From UBA7985 sp038141425 (GTDB lineage Bacteria; Pseudomonadota; Alphaproteobacteria; UBA7985), in assembly GCA_038141425.1 (NCBI GenBank), contig JAYQIC010000011.1, positions 186,001-250,000 of the forward strand: 64,000 nt of DNA, read 5' to 3'. Made by a program: the position numbers and the translations under genes. Numbering within the stretch: position 1 is the stretch's first letter; every line of letters begins with the position of its first letter. Positions 10,254 to 20,100 of the stretch are shown piece by piece. The notes below the pieces were generated by a model. That model had not been told where the DNA came from. It did no database searches and was given only the letters and a program-made list of their open reading frames with translations.

Positions 10254-11307
10254 CCGAGCGCGCTTCGGGACCGCCGACAGCGCCCGCGCCAGCGGCTGGA
10301 CCAACCCCGGGCCGCCGTAAATCAGGCCGGTGTAGAGCTGCACCAGATCCGCGCCGTGGCGCCGCTTTTCTTCGGCCTGCGCCGGGGAGCCGACCCCGCC
10401 GGTCCCAAAGACCACGAGGCGGTCGTCGGCCTGCTCCCGGATATTGGCGAGCACGCGGTTGGCGCGGTCGAACAGCGGCTGACCGGACAGACCGCCGCTC
10501 TCTACCTGCGCTGCACCCTTCAGACCGGCGGGGCGCTGGATGGTGGTGTTGGTGGCGATCAGGCCGTCGATCCCACGCTCGATCGACAGGTCGACGATGG
10601 CCGCGACGTCTTCGTCGGCGAGGTCGGGCGCAATCTTGAGCAGGATCGGGGTCGCCGGGCCCTGGGCTCGCGCGTCGAGGGCGAGGTCGAGGATCCGCGC
10701 CAGGGCGTCGATGGTCTGGTGATCGCGCAGACCGGGTGTGTTGGGGCTGGAAACGTTGATCACCAGGTAGTCGGCGATGTCCGCGAACCGGCTGACGCCG
10801 AGGGCGAAGTCCTGCGGAACATTCTCCGAGGTTTTGTTGGCGCCGAGGTTGACCCCGAGCAGGGCGGGGCGCTGCTCTGGCCTGAGCCTGTCGAGGTTGC
10901 GCCGGACCCGATCGTGACCGCCGGAGTTGAAGCCGTAGCGATTGACCACGGCCGCGTCGGCGGGAAGGCGAAACACCCGTGGGCGCGGGTTACCGGGCTG
11001 GGGCTGCGGGGTCACCGAGCCGACTTCGACGGCGGCAAAACCAAGGGCGGCCAGCGCCGGGACAGCTTCGGCATCCTTGTCGAAACCCGCCGCCAGCCCG
11101 AGGCGGTTGGGCAGGGCCTTGCCAAACAGTTCGATGGCGCCTTGAGAGCCTGAATCCGGGGATGGCCCCGGTGGAATCGCCCGATCCAGTCGCTCCGGCG
11201 TGGTGCGCGGGTGCAGCCCCAAGTCGCAGACCGGCGATGGTCAGGCGGTGCGCCGTTTCCGGGTCAAAGACCCGGAGCAGACGGGGGGTGAGCGACCACA
11301 GCGACAC
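10250..11307 (-). CDS. pyrD: Dihydroorotate dehydrogenase, class 2 (frameshifted)
   Basis: Membrane-associated, quinone-linked flavoenzyme that oxidises dihydroorotate to orotate in pyrimidine synthesis. GTG 11305-11307 begins MSLWSLTPRLLRVFDPETAHRLT, the usual amphipathic N-terminus; a frameshift near 11215 follows. Then come LPNRLGLAAGFDKDAEA, VEVGSVTPQPQPGNPRPRVFR, NRYGFNSGGHD, YLVINVSSPNTPGLR with the catalytic serine, LLKIAPDL, IATNTT, ESGGLSGQPL, and GTGGV with LVQLYTGLIYGGPGLV for FMN phosphate. The C-terminal boundary with the HAD gene is blurred by indels, so the apparent fusion should not be trusted. Three bases separate it from the upstream DUF952 stop, so both belong to one operon with lysK. 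Confidence 0.88.
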
Positions 11308-11310
11308 CGG

Positions 11311-11661
11311 TCAGTCCAGCCGTTCAGGGAACGCATGCAGGCCATCCGGACCGAGCGGCAGCGGCGCGGTCCACAGCGCCTCGGCCGGATCGAGCGCCCG
11401 GTAGAGGTGCGGAAAGTCGATACCGTCGCGGGAGGTTTCCCACTTCAGCGCAGGACCGAGGGCTTCAGCATCGCAGCAGACCAGCAGAAGGTCGGCCTGC
11501 CCGGCGCGATGCTTGGCCGCCGACCCGGCGATCAGGGAACCGGTGGAAAAATGGATGAAACCGTCGCGCCGGTCGTCGGCTGAACCCGCGTAGCTGCCAC
11601 CGCCGTCCAGAGCAGCGGTCCAGTCGGCTTCGTGGGCCATATGGTAGATCAGCGCGCTCAT
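11311..11661 (-). CDS. DUF952 family protein
   Basis: 116 residues. The family pattern is visible: LIYHMAHEADWTAAL, DGFIHFSTG, AGQADLLLVCCDAEAL, LKWETS, FPHLYRALDPAEALWT. The biochemical role of DUF952 is not established. ATG 11659-11661 overlaps the lysK stop (ATGA), and the stop is immediately before the pyrD GTG. It is an intact reading frame between two frameshifted neighbours. Confidence 0.85.
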   Translation of the reverse strand: MSALIYHMAHEADWTAALDGGGSYAGSADDRRDGFIHFSTGSLIAGSAAKHRAGQADLLLVCCDAEALGPALKWETSRDGIDFPHLYRALDPAEALWTAPLPLGPDGLHAFPERLD

Positions 11662-13279
11662 CCGGCCGTCGCGTCAGCCGTGGAACCAGCCGAAAGCTCG
11701 CCCCGGATGCCCTGCTGCAGCAGCGCGCGGGTCTCGGCGACGCCGTAGAGCGCGATGAAGGAGCCGAAGCGCGGCCCCTGATCCTGACCCAGCAGCACCT
11801 GATACAGCGCCTGGAACCACTCGCGCAGGTTCTCGTAGCCGGCAGCCTTGCCCACGGTGAAAACCGCGGTCTGCAGGTCTTCGGCCGGGGCTGTTCTGGC
11901 CTTCGAAGGCCGCGAGCGCGGTGTCCAGCTCGGTAAAGGCGGCGGCCTCGGCCTCCGTCGGGCTGGGGTAGGATTTCGTCGGCGCCACCCGATCGCGGTA
12001 GTAGGAAACCGCGTGGTCGACCAGCTTGGCGAGGAAGGGTGTGCTCTCCGGGCCAGCCGAAGGGCCGGTAGCGCTGGATAAAGGCCCAGAGCACCCCGGG
12101 GTCGTCGGCATTCACGACCGAGGCGAGGTTGAGCAGCATGCCGAAGGAAACCCCGTCTTCGGCTTCGGGGACTCGGTCCTGCCCGTGGATGTGCCAGGCG
12201 GGGTTTTCCAACTGCTTCTCGCCCGCCTCGCCCGGAAATTTTTCGAGGAAAGTCACGTAGTCGTCGACGGCCTTGGGGATGACGTCGAAGTGCAGCTTCT
12301 TGGCCGCGCGCGGGCGCTGAAACATGTAGAGCGACAAAGACTCGGCCGGGCCGTATTCGAGCCACTCTTCGATCGACAGGCCGTTGCCTTTGGACTTGGA
12401 GATCTTCTGGCCCTGCTCGTCGAGGAACAGTTCGTAGGAAAAGCCCTCGGGCGCCGGGCCGCCCAGCGCGCTGGTGATGCGCGCGGCGATCTTGGCGCTG
12501 TCGATCAGGTCCTTGCCGTACATCTCGTAGTCAACCTGCAGCGCGTACCAGCGCAGGGCCCAATCGGGCTTCCACTGGACTTTGCACGAGCCGCCGGTCA
12601 CCGGCTGGGTGATTTCATCGCCGGTCTCGGGTTCGCGGTAGGTGATGGTGCCGGCGCTGGCGTCAACGCTGAGCATGGGCACCTGCAGCACCTTACCGCT
12701 GACCGGGGAGATCGGCAGGAAGGGCGAGTAGGTCGCCTTGCGCTCGTCTCCAAGGGTGGGGAGCATGATGCCCATGACCTTCTCGTAGGTCTCGGCCATG
12801 CGCACCAGCGCTTCGTCGAACTCGCCAGACTGGTAGGTTTCGGTCGAGGACTTGAACTCGTAGTCGAAGCCGAAGCTGTCGAGGAAGCGCTGCAGGCGGC
12901 GGTTGTTCTGGGCGGCGAACGACGCCTCCTCGCCGAAGGGGTCCGGCACCTGTGTCAGCGGTTTGTCGAGTGCCTGGGCCAGCAGCTGCTGATTGGGGAC
13001 GTTGGTGGGCACCTTGCGCAGCCCGTCCATATCGTCGGAAAAGGCGACGAGCTTGGTGGGAATATCGGGGCACAGGGCCTCGAAGGCGCGCTTGACCATG
13101 GTCGTACGCGCGACCTCGCCGAAGGTGCCCAGATGGGGCAGGCCTGAGGGGCCGTAGCCGGTTTCAAACAGGGCGTAGCCCTTGGCTGGCGTTTTGCCGC
13201 CCAGACGTTTCTTGAGCTTCTTCGCTTCTTCAAAGGGCCAGGCACGGGCGGCATCGGCGAGCTGGGAGAGCGCTGTCAT
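11658..13279 (-). CDS. lysK: Lysyl-tRNA synthetase, class I (frameshifted near the 3' end)
   Basis: Charges tRNA-Lys with lysine using a class I Rossmann catalytic domain, unlike the class II LysS of E. coli. The HIGH-like motif is in GYGPSGLPHLGTFGEVART, and KISKSKGNG is the KMSKS loop. Conserved VAFSDDMDGLRKVPTN, FKSSTETYQSGEFDEAL and WKPDWALRWYAL are also present. From about 12055 the frame changes, and again near 11890, with the C-terminal helical domain (LAKLVDHAVSYYRDRVAP, then YENLREWFQALYQVLLGQDQGPRFG) continuing to TGA at 11658-11660. Full length is about 540 residues, normal for this class. A 417-base structured spacer separates it from ftsK upstream. Confidence 0.9.
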
Positions 13280-13696
13280 TTGTCTGGGTTTCCTGCGTCT
13301 TTTGACTTGGGGCAGAGTTTAGGCGTTTTGGGGCACGGACAAAATTCCACAAACCTGCATGGCGGCCCAAACACGGGAAGAAGGTTGCGCCGACCTTGTC
13401 TCGACCGCTTCGCGGTCTTCGCTAAGGCGTCGCGCATTTGGCTTTTACGCTCAAAACGGCTGCGCCTTTGAGCGCGTTGGAGTCCTTCGCTTGAGAGACA
13501 CTCAAAGCGCAGCGTGTTGAGTGTCAACGGAAAGAAGTTGCGCCGACTTGTCCCCTTGGCGCGCTTCGCGGCGGGGCCTCCCGTCGCGCAACTCTAAGAG
13601 AAAAGACGTCAGGCCGCGTGTAACGCGGCCTGTCCGTTTGACTGCGCGGGGGAGATTTGTAAGCCGCGAAGCGGCGTCAAATCGAGCCCGCAACCC
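13280..13696 (-). repeat. Hairpin-rich intergenic spacer between ftsK and lysK
   Basis: No convincing gene. It holds at least four perfect or near-perfect hairpins: 13448-13455 with 13467-13474 (8 bp), 13497-13505 with 13517-13525 (9 bp), 13610-13618 with 13624-13632 (9 bp, 5-base loop) and 13655-13659/13663-13667 with 13671-13675/13678-13682. The last one is just after the ftsK stop on the minus strand and may end ftsK transcription. A diverged direct repeat is present: GAAGAAGGTTGCGCCGACC from about 13376 and AAAGAAGTTGCGCCGACTT from about 13530, each followed by a CGCTTCGCGG-type palindrome. The pattern resembles a mosaic of repetitive extragenic palindromes. Confidence 0.6.
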
Positions 13697-16600
13697 TCAG
13701 TCGATGTAGATTTCGCGCTTGCCGATCTTGTCCGGCGGGCCGACCATGCCCTCCTGCTCCATCCGTTCGATCAGCCGGGCCGCACGGTTGTATCCAATCG
13801 ACAGCTTTCGCTGGATGTAGGACGTGCTCGCGCGTTTGTCGTTGGTCACCACCTGCACGGCCTGCTGGTACAGATCACCGTCGGCATCGGCTTCCTCGCC
13901 ACTGCCGAACATTTCAGCCTGATCTTCGTCACCGATGAAGCCGACCGGGTCGTTGGTCAGGGAGTCCACAAACTCTGGCTCGCCTTGGTTGCGCAGGTGC
14001 TGCACCACGGATTGAACTTCCTCCGTGCTGACAAAGGCCGAATGCACCCGCGTCGGGCGACGACCCTCCGAGCTGAACAGCATATCACCGACCCGCAGCA
14101 ACTGCTCAGCCCCCGGCTCATCGAGAATAGTGCGCGAGTCGATCTTTGTGCGGACGTAGAGCGAGATCCGGCTGGGGATGTTGGCCTTGATCGTCCCGGT
14201 AATGACATCCACGGACGGCCGCTGGGTCGCGGTGATCACGTGGATGCCCGCCGCCCGGCCCATCTGGGTCAGGCGCTGCAGCGATGATTCGATGTCCTTC
14301 TTGGCCAGCTCCATCAGATCCGCCAGCTCGTCCACGATCAGCACGATGTAGGGCATCGGCTTCAGCGGCAGTTCGCGTTCTTCGTATTCAGGCTGGCCGG
14401 TATCAGGATCAAAGCCCGTCTGCACCCGCTGGATAATCGCCTCACCATCAACCACGGCGCGGTCGATGCGCTCGTTGTAGTCGAGAATACCGCGCACCTC
14501 GAGCTTCATCATGGTCTCGTAGCGGTCCTCCATCTCCCGCACCGCCCACTTCAGCGCCACGATCGCCCGGCGCGGATCCGTCACCACTGGCGAAAGAAGG
14601 TGCGGAATCCGGTCGTAAAGCGACAGTTCCAGCATTTTTGGATCAATCATGATCAGCTTCAGCCGCTCCGGTGGCAAAGCATAGAGCAGCGACAGGATCA
14701 TGCCGTTGATCGACACCGACTTACCCGAGCCGGTCGTCCCGGCAATCAGCAGGTGCGGCGCCCGGGCCAGATCGGCGACCGTCGGATTGCCGGCGATGTC
14801 GATACCCAGCGCCAGCGGCAGTCGCGCCGTGCTGTCCGCAAAGGCGTCGCTGTCGATGATCTGGCGCAGGTTAACCGGCGTCCGGGTCTCGTTCGGCAGC
14901 TCGATGCCGATCACCGACGTCCCCGGCACCACCGCAATCCGGGTGGAGTGCGCCGCCATGGCGCGCTTGATGTCGTCGGCCAGCGAGACCACGCGGGCGA
15001 TGCGCTGCCCCGGCGCCGGCGCGAATTCAAACAGTGTCACCACGGGCCCGGGACGGGCGTTGACCACCCGACCCTTGATCTTGAACTCGTCCAGCGCCTG
15101 CTCGAGCTGCTCAATCCGCTCCTCGAGCTCGTGCGCCTGCACGCCCTTCTGCTCGACGTCTTCGGGGTAAACCAGCAAGTCGACCTTGGGCGCCTGGAAC
15201 GGCCCGGCGTAAGACGGCTGGGGGTTGGTGGCAGGCACACCGATGCGGGTGACGCGACGGGGTGCTTCTTTCAACGCGGCCTGCACGTGACGCTCGGCTG
15301 TCGAACCGGATTTGGAGCCCGCTGCAGCGCCGGCAGCCGGGGCTGCGGCTGAAACAGTCCCTGAACCCGCCCCTGGCACACTTCCCATGGCGGGCTCGTC
15401 GAATTCATCATCCGGCACCGTATCGTAAAGGCCCGTGTCGCCGTCGGCGAAGGGATTGTCAGCCGTATCAGGCGCGAGGTTTTCCAGCCAAGGGTCGGCG
15501 ACCTCGGCGCGCGGCGACGTCTTAGGCTTGAGGAAGGACCAGGCCGCCGTCACCGTCTCGGCAGCGTCCAGTTCGACCCCGTAGGTGGTCTGGCCGTAGG
15601 GGCGTCCGGCGTGGTCGATGCTGCCCTCCGCGCCGTCTTCGTCTTCATCGTAGAGCGACACCGACCCGCGCGGGGACGTGCTCCCGATGGTAAAGTCATC
15701 GCGCTCCGAATCCGGGATGTAAACCGTATCGTTCTCGGCAAGCCGGACCCGGACCGCATCGGGGTCGGAGTAGACTTCCTGCACCTCTTCCTCGCCGAAG
15801 CCCGGCTCCCGCGGATCAGCCAGCGCAAACTGGCCGATCGGGGCCCGGTCTTCCGAGGCGCCCGTGTCCCGGACCGCCTTCGGCCGTCGACCCGGTGGAT
15901 GCCATCCCCGCCGAAGCGCTGTCGCTCCACGGCTGTGCCCCGAAGCCGGAGACACCATTCTGGCTGGTCCAGGCCGGATCGGCGGACAGGCCCCCTTCCC
16001 GGCGCAGGGCGAAACCGCCGCCATCACCTTCACCGTCGGCATCCACTCCACCAGCCGCGCTCATCCGCGACCGCTCACGGCCGACAGGGTCACCCAGCGC
16101 AGGCATCAGATTGCGCTCGAGGCCGAGGGCAAAGATCATCCCGATGGCACCACCAACGAAGCACAGCACCGTGCTCACCGCCTTGGGCAGGAACAGCCAG
16201 CGCTGCAGGTTCTCGAGCACCAGCAGGCCTCCGGCCCCCCCGGCGCTGGACGGCTTGGTCCAGTCCGACTGAAACGGCAGCGATGACAGCACGGCAGCCA
16301 GCATTAGCAGCGCCGGCAGGGCAATCAGCAAACGTAGGACCACCAGATCCCGCTCAAGACGGAACAGGCAGGCAGCCGCCCAGTTGAGCAGGAGCAAAGG
16401 GACCAGATAGGCCGTTGCCCCAAAGCCCTGTAGCAGCAAATCCGCCCAGAAGGCTCCCGGCCGGCCAACCCAGTTCTCGGCCGCACGGGCGGTGGCGGTG
16501 TTCAGTGACGGGTCGTTGGCGTTGAAGGTCAGCAGCGCCAGCGTCGTCGCCAGTGCCAGCGCCCCCAGCGCCAGCCCAGCGAGCTGGATCAGACGTTCGC

Positions 16601-16718
16601 GCGCCTGCACCCCGGTACCGGTGGGCAGCAGGCCATGCGGCAGCAAACGGCGGTAAAAGCGGAACAAGCCCCGGCGGCGGCGGTTGGGACGGCGATCGGA
16701 CGACAACGAAAAGGACAT
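13697..16718 (-). CDS. ftsK: FtsK/SpoIIIE DNA translocase (frameshifted)
   Basis: Septum-anchored DNA pump that clears the chromosome and activates XerCD at dif. ATG 16716-16718 begins MSFSLSSDRRPNRRRRG. Several membrane helices occupy roughly residues 40-200. A frameshift near 15880 lies in the low-complexity linker, which has acidic stretches and an A/G/S-rich part. The motor has VVPGTSVIGIELPNETR, Walker A GTTGSGKSV, Walker B YIVLIVDELADLM and GRAAGIHVITATQRPSVDVITG. The C-terminal gamma domain (TSYIQRKLSIGYNRAARLIE...GPPDKIGKREIYID) reads the KOPS sequences. About 1007 codons in total. The frameshift is in a poorly conserved part, so it could in principle be real, but the surrounding pattern argues for an indel. 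Confidence 0.9.
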
Positions 16719-16894
16719 CGGGCCTCTGAAATACCTGCAATAAAAACCCACGGCGCAGGACCAGTCGGTTCAAAATCACCCGACACCCACGACGCATAAA
16801 TCGAATTATTATGTTTTTACGCGACAGATTACACTTTTTCAATGCCTTGGCGGCATTTCCTCGACCAAATCCTGCGTTTTTCGCCCCCACGCTC

Positions 16895-16929
16895 AAAAAA
16901 GCCGGCGACCCGCGCAGGAGCACCGGCTT
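16895..16929 (-). terminator. Intrinsic terminator of the PII gene
   Basis: On the minus strand AAGCCGG (16923-16929) pairs with CCGGCTT (16899-16905), then a run of T corresponding to AAAAAA at 16895-16900. It stands about 30 bases after the PII stop, which fits a single-gene transcript. Confidence 0.8.
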
Positions 16930-16960
16930 CGATTGTGGCTGATACCAGCAACGGTAAGGC

Positions 16961-17299
16961 TTAGAGCGCCGCCGCGTCGGTTTCACCCGTGCGGATGCGC
17001 AGCGCCTGCTCCAGGTCGATGACGAAGACCTTACCATCACCGATCGCGCCGGTGTTGGCAGCGCTCTGGATGGCTTCGACAACGGCTTCAGCCTTGTCGC
17101 CGGGCACGGCCAGCTCGATCTTTACCTTGGGCAGGAAATTCACGGTGTACTCGGCGCCCCGGTAGATCTCCGTGTGCCCCTTCTGGCGACCGTAGCCCTT
17201 CACTTCCGTCGCGGTGAGGCCTTCGATCCCGAGCTCTGTCAGCTTGTCGCGGACAGGTTCCAGCTTTGACGGTTTAATTACGGCGACAACCCATTTCAT
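16961..17299 (-). CDS. glnK: Nitrogen regulatory protein PII (GlnB/GlnK)
   Basis: Trimeric sensor of 2-oxoglutarate, ATP/ADP and, through uridylylation, glutamine. 112 residues from ATG 17299, the exact family length; TTG 17311 is in frame upstream but would add four unusual residues. KWVVAVIKPSKLEPVRDKL is the first strand and helix. The T-loop EVKGYGRQKGHTEIYRGAEY contains the tyrosine that is uridylylated, and KVKIELAVP, TGAIGDGKVFVIDLEQALRIRTGE is the family C-terminus. No amtB or glnA is adjacent, so glnB versus glnK cannot be settled; the sigma-54-like promoter and single-gene terminator favour a glnK-type, NtrC-controlled unit. Confidence 0.9.
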   Translation of the reverse strand: MKWVVAVIKPSKLEPVRDKLTELGIEGLTATEVKGYGRQKGHTEIYRGAEYTVNFLPKVKIELAVPGDKAEAVVEAIQSAANTGAIGDGKVFVIDLEQALRIRTGETDAAAL

Positions 17300-17381
17300 A
17301 AGCTTTCCCAATCGTTCTTTTCTGTTGGTTATTGGTTGTTTGTTTCGGATCCTCCGGCGGCGACCCGCTACCCGGCGATGG

Positions 17382-17426
17382 CCGGTGTCGTGCGAGACTG
17401 GGGAGGATCGTCACCCACGACACCGG
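17382..17426 (-). other. Perfect inverted repeat in the PII gene leader
   Basis: CCGGTGTCGTG (17382-17392) and CACGACACCGG (17416-17426) form an 11-bp stem with a 23-base loop, about 70-130 bases before the PII start on the minus strand. If transcription begins at the sigma-54-like promoter at 17502-17517, this hairpin is in the 5' untranslated leader. It has no T run, so a stability or translation-control role is possible; no known riboswitch pattern is evident. Confidence 0.5.
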
Positions 17427-17501
17427 ATCCAAAGCCAAATACACGTGCTTCCGAGACCTGAGGAGGTGGCCAACAAAAACACGGATTGCCACGATTTCCA
17501 T

Positions 17502-17517
17502 TCCAAATAGTGTGCCA
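17502..17517 (-). promoter_or_regulatory. Candidate sigma-54 (-24/-12) promoter of the PII gene
   Basis: On the minus strand the sequence reads TGGCACACTATTTGGA. It has the TGGCAC of the -24 box and, at the right distance, TTGG in place of TTGC for the -12 box. The next gene on that strand is the PII gene, whose homologues in proteobacteria are often transcribed by RpoN with NtrC. The leader would be about 190 bases. I see no clear paired NtrC sites upstream (17530-17700). The remaining part of the 17300-17733 gap holds no other gene that I can support. Confidence 0.55.
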
Positions 17518-17733
17518 GTTTTGGTGCCTGTATTTTTATGTTTTATATCAGGGCGTTATCAGCTTTCACTTGCGCTAACGCAAATGAAAACCCTGCTCGA
17601 ACCGCCCAATTATTGTTCAATGCCCAAAGCCTGTGCACACCTGTGTGACGCCATGGCCCGCTGATTTCCCGCCATCCGGTGCCTATGTTAGGAGTGCCGT
17701 AGCACCGACCTTCACACAGGATTTCTGCCACCC

Positions 17734-18978
17734 ATGCCGCCACGTTCCCGCACATCTGCCGGCAAAGCTGCCAAGGCCCCAGATACCTCGAAGGCCGGCA
17801 CACACAGGGAGCCGAGCGTCCACGATATCGTGGTGGTTGGCGCGGGTCTGGCTGGGCTGGCGCAGGCGCGGATGCTGCAACAACAGGGCTTTCCAGCCCA
17901 CCTGATCGACCCGCGCAGCCGCGACGACCTGCGGGCGCCATCGGCCGACCGACGCGCCACCGCCCTGACCCCGACCTCGATCGAGCTGCTCGGCCTGCCC
18001 GCCGACTGGCTGGCGGTCAAAGGCCAGCGGATCGGGTCCATGGTGGTCGACGCAGGCCTTGCAACTGCGCTCAATGAGGATGAGTCCCTGCGCCTGGCCA
18101 GCGGCGCCTGGGTGGTGAGCAACGCCGACCTCTTTGCCTTTCTGGCCGAAAACACGGGTCTGGACGGCAGTTTCGGGCAGGGCGTCGCAGGATCAACGGT
18201 TCAGGCGGGCCAGCGACGCCTTGAGATGGTGGGCGGGGACGCCGTGGGCGCCCGTCTTGTCATCGCCGCGGACGGCCGGAACTCGACACTGCGTCGCGAA
18301 GACGGCATCCAGCGCCAGCAGCAGGACTTCGGCCAGATCGCCCTGACCGGCGTGATCCGACACGAGACCCCGCACGAGGGCCGCGCGTTCCAGCGCTTCC
18401 TGCGCGGTGGCACCTTTGCCCTGTTGCCACTCCCGGCAGATGACGGGGGAGAGGGGTACGCCAGCAGCTTCATCTGGGTCGAGCCCAGTGCCACCGCCAA
18501 AGGACTGTTCGCGCTGGAGCCTTCGATCCTGATCGAGCGTATGCAATCCCGTTTCGGCGACGCGCTGGGCCGGCTGTCAAAGACGGACAACGAAGACTGG
18601 GCCCAGTTCCCGCTGCTCGCGCACAGCTGCGACCGCATCATCGGTGAGCGGCTGGCGCTGATCGGAGAAGCCGCCCACAGCATCCATCCACTGGCCGGGC
18701 AGGGCCTGAACCTGAGCATCAAGGATGCCGCCGCCCTGACCGAAGCCCTGATCGAGCAGCGCCGCTACGGGCTGGACCTGGGCGACGCGCAGGCGCTCGA
18801 GCGTTACCAGCGGGCACGCCGCGCCGAAACCGCCCGCAGGTCGGGCCTGACCCCCGGCCTGAACGGCCTGTTCAGCCGCCCGGGCGGGCCATTGCGCGCA
18901 GCGGCGGCGGTGGGGCTGCAGGCACTGGACCGGATGGGGCCGCTCAAAGCCCTGCTGGAACGCGAAGCCCGACGCTGA
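17734..18978 (+). CDS. UbiH/UbiF/VisC-type FAD-dependent hydroxylase
   Basis: Flavoprotein monooxygenase of the family that hydroxylates the ubiquinone ring. 414 residues. The FAD-binding HDIVVVGAGLAGLAQARML starts near residue 32, preceded by a K/A/S/P-rich extension of about 30 residues. The middle ARLVIAADGRNSTLR and the end GERLALIGEAAHSIHPLAGQGLNLSIKD contain the GD/GE motif that contacts the flavin ribityl. The usual Asp of GDAAH is Glu here. ATG 17734 starts the open frame; a start nearer the Rossmann fold is possible because the extension is poorly conserved in the family. No other ubiquinone gene is adjacent, so which carbon is hydroxylated cannot be said. Confidence 0.82.
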   Translation: MPPRSRTSAGKAAKAPDTSKAGTHREPSVHDIVVVGAGLAGLAQARMLQQQGFPAHLIDPRSRDDLRAPSADRRATALTPTSIELLGLPADWLAVKGQRIGSMVVDAGLATALNEDESLRLASGAWVVSNADLFAFLAENTGLDGSFGQGVAGSTVQAGQRRLEMVGGDAVGARLVIAADGRNSTLRREDGIQRQQQDFGQIALTGVIRHETPHEGRAFQRFLRGGTFALLPLPADDGGEGYASSFIWVEPSATAKGLFALEPSILIERMQSRFGDALGRLSKTDNEDWAQFPLLAHSCDRIIGERLALIGEAAHSIHPLAGQGLNLSIKDAAALTEALIEQRRYGLDLGDAQALERYQRARRAETARRSGLTPGLNGLFSRPGGPLRAAAAVGLQALDRMGPLKALLEREARR

Positions 18979-19005
18979 CGCCAGAAAAAGAGGACGCCAG
19001 CAGAC

Positions 19006-19922
19006 TCAGGTCTTGGGGAACATTTTGGACTCGGCAGCCAGAGCCCGCGGGCGGATGCGCGCCTCGCGGCGGGCCATGTAGATCGCTGCCGCGGCAATCA
19101 CCGCACCGCCGGCGAGGCTCGCCAGCTCCGGCACCACGCCCAGCACCGTCAACTCCAGCAGCGCCACAAACGGCAGCCGCAGATAGTCAAAGGGCATGAC
19201 CATCGACGCCTCAGCGTTCTTGGCCGCCAATACCATGGCCCACTGACCGGCCGTGGCGATGAAACCGGCCCCGATCAGGATCAGCCACACCTGCAGGCTC
19301 GGCATCTGCCAAACCAGCACCGCCGGCACGACCATGAAGGCGGACATCCACAGGCCTTGAAAGGTCACAATGCGGATTGTGGTTTCAGTCCGGGTCAGGT
19401 CCTTGATCAGCAGAAAGGCCGTCGCCATCAGCACCGCCGCCATCAACGGCAGCGCCTGCGCCCAGACCAGATCCTGCTTCCACGGCTCGGCGACGATCAG
19501 CACCCCGAGAAAGCCGACCACGGTCGCGGCGATGCGGCGACCCCGGATGCGCTCGCCCATGAACATCACCGCCCCGAGGGTGACGAAAAACGGCACCGTG
19601 AAACTCAGCGCCACCGTCTCGGTCATATTCAGCCGGGAAAACCGAAGAACAGCAGCGTCATGGCGCTGACCCCGACCACCGACCGGATCAGGTGGCGTCC
19701 ATGTCGCTGCGTCCTGAATACCGATGGACCGGCAATCAGGGTGAAGGGCAGGATCGCCACCAGGCCGAAGAAAATCCGCGCGAATATGTACTGGAAGGGA
19801 TGGATCCCTGCATTTGACGCCTGCTTGATGAACAGGCTCATGCCGGAAAAGCACAGCACGGCCAGCACCATCCACAGGATGGCGCGCAGGTTGTTGGTCT
19901 GTTGCGGGGAAGCCTCTGTCAT
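19006..19922 (-). CDS. DMT superfamily (EamA) transporter, frameshifted
   Basis: Ten-helix drug/metabolite transporter of unknown substrate, built from two EamA halves. ATG 19920-19922 begins MTEASPQQTNNLRAILWMV. Helices such as VLAVLCFSGMSLFIKQA and IFARIFFGLVAILPFTLI are followed by a frameshift near 19635. The second part has ETVALSFTVPFFVTLGAVMFMGE, the typical SFTVPF...GE junction motif, and later QWAMVLAAKNAEASMVMPFDYLRLPFVALLE. Convergent with the upstream hydroxylase gene; only 27 bases lie between them. Confidence 0.85.
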
Positions 19923-20100
19923 CGCCGGAGTGTGCGGCAGCCGCGACGCTTTGGCTTGCCTGTTCTGGGCAGAACTGCCCTGCCCGGGTCCGTGAGAGGC
20001 GTCGTCCTGCTTTGACAAGGCTGCCGCCGGACGGCATGCAGAAGCAGCTTTGCATCGCAGGCAGACAGACCCACCCCGAGGAAGACAGGCAGGCACGGCC

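Noticed and set aside
13276..13709. Short open frames in the ftsK-lysK spacer
   Set aside because: They coincide with hairpins and repeats and encode low-complexity sequence.
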